From Bacteroidota bacterium (lineage in GTDB: Bacteria > Bacteroidota > Bacteroidia > B-17B0 > Aurantibacillaceae): DNA of 64,000 bases. The position numbers and the translations under genes are program-made. The stretch lies in NCBI GenBank assembly GCA_021155905.1, contig JAJNBG010000018.1:46321-110320 (forward strand), read 5' to 3'. This document shows positions 60,027 to 64,000 of this stretch, one piece after another (the stretch's first letter is position 1; the number at the start of each line of letters is the position of its first letter). The notes below the pieces were generated by a model. It made no database searches. It saw nothing but the letters and a program-made list of their open reading frames with translations, and had not been told where the DNA came from.

Positions 60027-61223
60027 CTATTCCGCTTCGGTATTTGTCTTTCCTTGTTTGGATGCTTTTTTGGAACCTCCATACATCTCGTACTTCAATA
60101 ATTTGCATTCCAGTGAGGCATTGAATAAGGTCATTTTTTTACTCGGATGCAAGCCAATCGATTTAATGGCTTCCATGTTAGATGAAATGATCCAACAGGT
60201 CCAGCCTCCAAAATCTTTCTTTAGCTTATCTCCTATTTGCTTATAGAAAGCGTTGGTGTCTTCCATTTTAAGCCGTTCATCGTATGGTGGATTTAGCAAA
60301 ATGGTACCATGAGGTTTTGTGGGCATCATGTCAAAAAAGGATTTATGTTCATATTGAATCACATCCTCCACTTTTGCCACAGCACCATTGCGTTTTGCCA
60401 TCTCGAGAGGCACGATATCAATATCACTTGATATGATCGTTGGCATATCATCTTTGATGCGATTAATACAGCTTTCGTATATCGTATCCCATAACTCTTT
60501 ATCGTAATCGTGCCATTTCATGAAACCAAATTCTTCCCGGAAAACTCCCGGAGGAATATTGTTGGCAAATAATGCCGCTTCAATTCCTAAAGTTCCGCTT
60601 CCACACATGCCATCAATCAAAGGTAAATGAGGTTGCCAGCCGGATAACAATACCATGCCTGCTGCCAATACTTCTTTCATCGGCGCCGTATCAATGTCCA
60701 CACGGTAACCGCGCTTAAATAAAGAATCGCCGCTACTATCCAGGCTCACATTCACCTGGTTCCTGAAAATGTGTACATAAATTCTAACAGTCGGTCGATC
60801 TAAGTCAACATTAGGACGGACAGAAAATTTATCGACGAAACGATCACAGATCGCGTCTTTTGTTTTTTGAGAAACATACAGCGAGTGATTAAATTCATCC
60901 GAATTCACGGTCGCGTTAATCGCCAAGGTATCGTCTGTATTTAATAATTCTTCCCATTCATACTCCTTCATTTTCTCATACAACTCATTCTCGTTATTCG
61001 CGGTAAAGGAATAAATGGGAACTAATACCTTTAAGGCAGTACGCAAACATAAATTCGCTTTGTACATAAATCCCTTATCACCTGTAAAAGAAACGCCACG
61101 TTTAAAAGGTACGATGTCGCGCGCGCCCAGTTTCATCAATTCATTTACCAACACGTCTTCCAATCCATGAAACGTAGTTGCTTTCATTTCAAAATCGTGT
61201 TCGGTATTTTTTTTATCTTTCAA
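60027..61223 (-). CDS. THUMP-domain class I RNA methyltransferase (RlmL/RlmKL N-terminal type)
   Basis: 398-residue rRNA base methyltransferase. Residues about 8-165 hold ferredoxin-like and THUMP elements (FEMKATTFHGLEDVLVNELMKLG, AICDRFVDKFSVRPNVDLDRPTVRIYVH). The C-terminal Rossmann domain has PLIDGMCGSGTLGIEAALFA as SAM motif I and the catalytic N-P-P-Y in ILLNPPYDERL, typical of N2-guanine methyltransferases such as RlmL (23S G2445). Assignment to RlmL rather than a paralog is likely but not certain. It is 6 bp upstream of asnB on the same strand. Confidence 0.85.
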   Translation of the reverse strand: MKDKKNTEHDFEMKATTFHGLEDVLVNELMKLGARDIVPFKRGVSFTGDKGFMYKANLCLRTALKVLVPIYSFTANNENELYEKMKEYEWEELLNTDDTLAINATVNSDEFNHSLYVSQKTKDAICDRFVDKFSVRPNVDLDRPTVRIYVHIFRNQVNVSLDSSGDSLFKRGYRVDIDTAPMKEVLAAGMVLLSGWQPHLPLIDGMCGSGTLGIEAALFANNIPPGVFREEFGFMKWHDYDKELWDTIYESCINRIKDDMPTIISSDIDIVPLEMAKRNGAVAKVEDVIQYEHKSFFDMMPTKPHGTILLNPPYDERLKMEDTNAFYKQIGDKLKKDFGGWTCWIISSNMEAIKSIGLHPSKKMTLFNASLECKLLKYEMYGGSKKASKQGKTNTEAE

Positions 61224-61279
61224 TTGTGTTTTTATTAATGGGGTTAATTTTACTCTTTAAACAGAACAAATCAGAGTAA

Positions 61280-62041
61280 TTATTTATTCCTTACGGCATT
61301 AAATACTTCTTTCATAAAACCGGAAGCAAATACGAAATCAACTAATTCGGGATTTGTTGTTTTTAAAATCTCCTGGCTATTGCCTGTCCACCAATGCTTT
61401 CCTTTATATATGTATAATATTTTTTCGCCAATTTCCACCACTGAATTCATGTCGTGGGTAATTACAATGGTTGTAATATTGAATTCCCTGGTTAAACTCT
61501 GAATCAGGTTATCGATCACAATAGATGTTTTGGGATCCAATCCTGAGTTTGGCTCATCGCAAAATAAATACTGTGGATTGTTGGCAATGGCCCTGGCTAA
61601 AGCGGCCCGCTTCTTCATTCCTCCGGATAATTCTCCGGGATACAGTTTATTTTTATTGGTTAACTGTACTTTTTCCAGGCAAAAGTTCACACGATCCAGT
61701 TTTTCTTCCTTGCTCATGGTCGTGAACATATCTAAAGGGAAACGCACATTTTCCTCCAGGGTTTGGGAATCAAATAAAGCACCGCCCTGAAACAACATCC
61801 CGATTTTTTTTCGAACTTCCTGCTTTTCTTTTACTCCCAATGTCGGAAAATTCTGACCGTCGTATAATATCTCTCCACTATCCACGTTGTGCAAGCCAAC
61901 CATTAACTTCATGATGGTTGTTTTACCGCTCCCGCTTTCCCCGATGATCAGATTAGTTTTTCCCTGCTCAAACACATAGGACACATTATCAATGACCTTG
62001 GTATCGCCAAAACTTTTGGATATGTTTTTAATTTCGATCAT
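61280..62041 (-). CDS. ABC transporter ATP-binding protein, MlaF-like
   Basis: 253-residue ATPase of a lipid-transport (Mla/Mce-type) system at the inner membrane. Walker A GESGSGKTT near 34-42, Q-loop region MLFQGGALFDSQTLEEN (characteristic of MlaF/Ttg2A), signature LSGGMKKRAALARA, and Walker B FCDEPNSGLDP. Its start overlaps the permease gene by 4 bp. The MlaD-type substrate-binding protein gene would be further along and is not next to it here. Confidence 0.9.
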   Translation of the reverse strand: MIEIKNISKSFGDTKVIDNVSYVFEQGKTNLIIGESGSGKTTIMKLMVGLHNVDSGEILYDGQNFPTLGVKEKQEVRKKIGMLFQGGALFDSQTLEENVRFPLDMFTTMSKEEKLDRVNFCLEKVQLTNKNKLYPGELSGGMKKRAALARAIANNPQYLFCDEPNSGLDPKTSIVIDNLIQSLTREFNITTIVITHDMNSVVEIGEKILYIYKGKHWWTGNSQEILKTTNPELVDFVFASGFMKEVFNAVRNK

Positions 62042-62778
62042 GTTAGGAACAACTGGGTTAACAGGAAATTAAAAATCAGGATCAGAATGCTACTGTAAAC
62101 AACCGCAGCGGTACTGCTCTTTCCAACTTCCAAAGCTCCACCATGAGTGTAATATCCGAAATAAGAAGAAATGGACGTAATTAAAAAAGCGAAAGTGAGA
62201 ACCTTTGTAAACGAATAATACAACTTCCATGGTTCAAAAAATGCCTGGATTCCATAAATATATTCGTAAGAGGAACAGGCGCCGGTGGCGATACCCATGA
62301 CATAACCGCCTGAAATTCCAAGAAACATACTGATGGCAATTAAAAAAGGCATAATAAATACCCCAGCTGCAATTTTTGGTAGAATAAGGTAACCCGCAGA
62401 ATTAATTCCCATGATCTCGAGAGCGTCAATCTGTTCGGTAATCCGCATGGAACCAATCTCAGAAGCGATGTTAGATCCTATTTTACCAGCCAGGATCAGA
62501 CAAACAATGGTTGGTGAAAACTCCAACAGCATGGATTCCCTGGCCGTATAACCAACTGCATACAAGGGAACTAACGGGCTCGTGAATCCAAAAGCAGACT
62601 GAATGGTGATAACACCACCCATAAAAAATGAAATAATGGCTATAATCGGTAAAGAACTGATACCAATATTATCAATTTCATGAATAATTTGTTTGAAATA
62701 AACCGATAATTTTTCAGGCTTACTAAACACACGTTTAATAAGAATAAAATACCGGCCTAAATGGAAAAACAGATTCAT
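62038..62778 (-). CDS. ABC transporter permease, MlaE family
   Basis: 246-residue MlaE-family permease that pairs with the ATPase. Five or so hydrophobic segments and family blocks: SSLPIIAIISFFMGGVITIQSA, ESMLLEFSPTIVCLILAGKIGSNIASEIGSMRITEQIDALEIMGI (the MlaE signature) and the C-terminal GALEVGKSSTAAVVYSSI. Likely involved in maintaining outer-membrane lipid asymmetry. Confidence 0.92.
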   Translation of the reverse strand: MNLFFHLGRYFILIKRVFSKPEKLSVYFKQIIHEIDNIGISSLPIIAIISFFMGGVITIQSAFGFTSPLVPLYAVGYTARESMLLEFSPTIVCLILAGKIGSNIASEIGSMRITEQIDALEIMGINSAGYLILPKIAAGVFIMPFLIAISMFLGISGGYVMGIATGACSSYEYIYGIQAFFEPWKLYYSFTKVLTFAFLITSISSYFGYYTHGGALEVGKSSTAAVVYSSILILIFNFLLTQLFLT

Positions 62779-62836
62779 AATTTGAAGGGCTAATATACGA
62801 TTAAGTGTTTAATTTATTTGCGTTTTCACCAATAAA

Positions 62837-62863
62837 AAACGCCCTCGGTGAGCGAAGGCGTTT
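62837..62863 (-). terminator. Terminator of the universal stress protein gene
   Basis: AAACGCC (62837-62843) pairs with GGCGTTT (62857-62863), with inner GC-rich pairing. On the minus strand a TTTTTTATT tract follows. It lies 23 bp after the stop codon at 62886. Confidence 0.75.
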
Positions 62864-62885
62864 CAACATGACTCATAAAATTTTA

Positions 62886-63713
62886 TTACATTCCTGTACC
62901 GAAACTATTTAAACTTACTTTCTTAGTAGGGTTAATAGTCATTACCGGCAAATTACTGATATCAACCACTTTTTGAGCTTCGGTGCCACTGAAAAATTCT
63001 TTAATGCTTAAAGTCGGCTTATTCATAATCACGATCAAATCCGACTCAATTTTGTTGGCATATTCAACGATTGTGTCAGCCAGGCTTTCGCTGGCCAGAG
63101 ATTTATTGGAGCAGGAAATTCCTTTTCCTTTAATGTACTGCTTTACCTGGTGAGAATATGCTAATAATTGATTTTCATAAGCTGCATCAGATAAACTAAA
63201 AACACCTAAAATACGGATAGACGCGCCGAAATAATGTGCAAATTGAACAGCTACATCCACTTTTTCACGGGATTCACGAGACAAATCCAATGGTAACAGG
63301 ATATTCTCACAACCATCTTTATGCTCTTTACCACGAATAGAGATTACCGGGCAGGTACATTCCCTGATCATTTTTGAAGCACTGGCCCCAACAATATTCT
63401 TGGTGCTCATGTGGCTCTCAAGCCCTACCATTACTAATGTCGCCTTAATTTCTTCTGCTACCCGAGGCACTTCGTCGTAAATATTGCCTTTTACGTTCAT
63501 GAATTCAGTTGGAACACTGCTTTCCGCCTCCGTTTTTTTAGTTAACGCCTTTAATTCATCGTATTTTTCCTCTCCTACTTTCTCGTATGAATGCAATAAA
63601 ACGATCTTTGAATGGGTATATTTAGCCAGATTGTAAGCCTGTTTGATCGCTAAAAGTGATTGTTCTGTAAAATCAATAGGGATCAGCAGGGTGCCACGTT
63701 CTTGTAATTTCAT
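62886..63713 (-). CDS. Universal stress protein, tandem UspA domains
   Basis: 275-residue cytosolic protein with two UspA-like halves. The first, 1-145, starts GTLLIPIDFTEQSLLAIKQAYNLA and ends GASASKMIRECTCPVISI; the G-x-S/A-x3-I ATP-binding loop is recognisable. The second, about 150-275, starts ENILLPLDLSRESREKVDVAVQFA and ends VVDISNLPVMTI with a degenerate nucleotide loop. The two-domain form is common in Bacteroidota and linked to starvation or stress survival. Monocistronic, with its own terminator. A -7 box (minus-strand TAATTTTG) lies at 63756-63763. Confidence 0.88.
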   Translation of the reverse strand: MKLQERGTLLIPIDFTEQSLLAIKQAYNLAKYTHSKIVLLHSYEKVGEEKYDELKALTKKTEAESSVPTEFMNVKGNIYDEVPRVAEEIKATLVMVGLESHMSTKNIVGASASKMIRECTCPVISIRGKEHKDGCENILLPLDLSRESREKVDVAVQFAHYFGASIRILGVFSLSDAAYENQLLAYSHQVKQYIKGKGISCSNKSLASESLADTIVEYANKIESDLIVIMNKPTLSIKEFFSGTEAQKVVDISNLPVMTINPTKKVSLNSFGTGM

Positions 63714-63755
63714 ATGTATAGCTTTATAGTTTCTGTAAAATGGATTTTTAACTCA

Positions 63756-63763
63756 CAAAATTA
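63756..63763 (-). promoter_or_regulatory. -7 box of the universal stress protein gene
   Basis: Minus-strand TAATTTTG, an exact TAnnTTTG, 42 bp upstream of the ATG at 63713; no clear -33 TTG. The gap to rpsP is 155 bp and also contains a one-mismatch plus-strand box GATATTTG at 63836-63843 for rpsP. Confidence 0.4.
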
Positions 63764-63868
63764 GTCAAATTAATGATATCTAAGCATTTATAAAAATAAT
63801 TATCAAAAAAACGCTGTTAATTAAATTAATTTACCGATATTTGCAGCCCAAACTTTAAAAAAAATAAA

Positions 63869-64000
63869 ATGGCAGTAAAGATTAGACTACAAAGACACGG
63901 AAAGAAAGACGCAGCGTTTTTCCACGTGGTAGCAGCGGATGGTCGTGCACCAAGAGATGGAGCTTTTATAGAAAAATTAGGAACTTACAATCCTAATACG
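63869..64000 (+). CDS. rpsP: 30S ribosomal protein S16, 5' part
   Basis: Starts at ATG 63869 and runs off the right edge after 44 codons. The N-terminus [20 protein letters not shown], followed by [22 protein letters not shown], is the conserved start of ribosomal protein S16, a component of the 30S body that binds 16S rRNA. A possible -7 element, GATATTTG, lies 25 bp upstream. In Bacteroidota rpsP is usually followed by rimM, which lies outside the window. Confidence 0.95.
   Translation, partial: MAVKIRLQRHGKKDAAFFHVVAADGRAPRDGAFIEKLGTYNPNT

Noticed and set aside
61232..61261. TTACTCT/AGAGTAA hairpin downstream of the MlaF-like gene as a terminator
   Set aside because: A 7-bp AT-rich stem with a 16-nt loop and no good T-run; too weak to list.
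1..64000. CRISPR arrays, tRNA or rRNA genes, insertion sequences, integrases
   Set aside because: Intergenic gaps are short, and no cloverleaf, repeat-spacer pattern or transposase/integrase motif was seen.

Overview
The window is a 64 kb chromosomal segment of a low-GC member of the Bacteroidota. The evidence is a bacillithiol deacetylase of the BshB1 type, a PKD-repeat protein with a type IX secretion C-terminal signal, lipoproteins with an S-C-K-K lipobox, almost no Shine-Dalgarno sequences, and promoters matching the Bacteroidota -7 box TAnnTTTG (several with a -33 TTG/TTTG 19-21 bp upstream). I cannot name the genus. No tRNA, rRNA, insertion sequence, prophage or CRISPR array is visible, and no gene-free stretch exceeds 300 bases.

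Left part (1-29.5 kb) is mostly housekeeping. It starts with the 5' part of a secreted MORN-like protein, threonine dehydrogenase (tdh) and, divergently, the tRNA hydroxylase trhO, followed by two tandem paralogous lipoproteins and the tyrosine-degradation pair hmgA/hpd. Converging on these is an operon methyltransferase-ZIP transporter-priA. Then come an OmpA/PD40 envelope protein, a 2-oxoacid dehydrogenase E2, a giant alpha-2-macroglobulin-like protein, bshB1, recG, ruvB, a WD40-like secreted protein, an AI-2E family permease, a three-gene YtxH/holin-like membrane operon and queG.

Middle part (29.5-54.3 kb) is a surface-glycan locus. galE, a GT4 glycosyltransferase and a double-AAA ATPase run leftward. 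A large membrane protein and a hisH/hisF/wbpG-like module run rightward. From 54.2 kb down to 39.3 kb a long leftward gene train encodes an ABC O-antigen exporter (wzm/wzt), three FkbM methyltransferases and one other methyltransferase, six glycosyltransferases, a UDP-glucuronate-epimerase-like enzyme and an AsnB-type amidotransferase. Together these suggest an exported, methylated polysaccharide carrying amidated and/or amidinated sugars. The HisF paralog has lost the catalytic Asp11 but keeps Asp130, which argues for sugar modification rather than histidine synthesis.

Right part (54.3-64 kb) has the T9SS PKD protein divergent from wzm, rdgB (whose C-terminus is read from an intergenic-type repeat), a second asnB, a THUMP-domain RNA methyltransferase, an MlaF/MlaE lipid-transport pair, a tandem universal stress protein and the 5' end of rpsP.

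The most unusual signals are regulatory: two divergent intergenic regions in which -7 boxes on opposite strands lie back to back as a palindrome (1396-1411 and 34487-34503), a dyad filling the -33/-7 spacer of the E2 promoter, a terminator for hpd embedded in the priA coding sequence, and an apparent non-AUG start of trhO.
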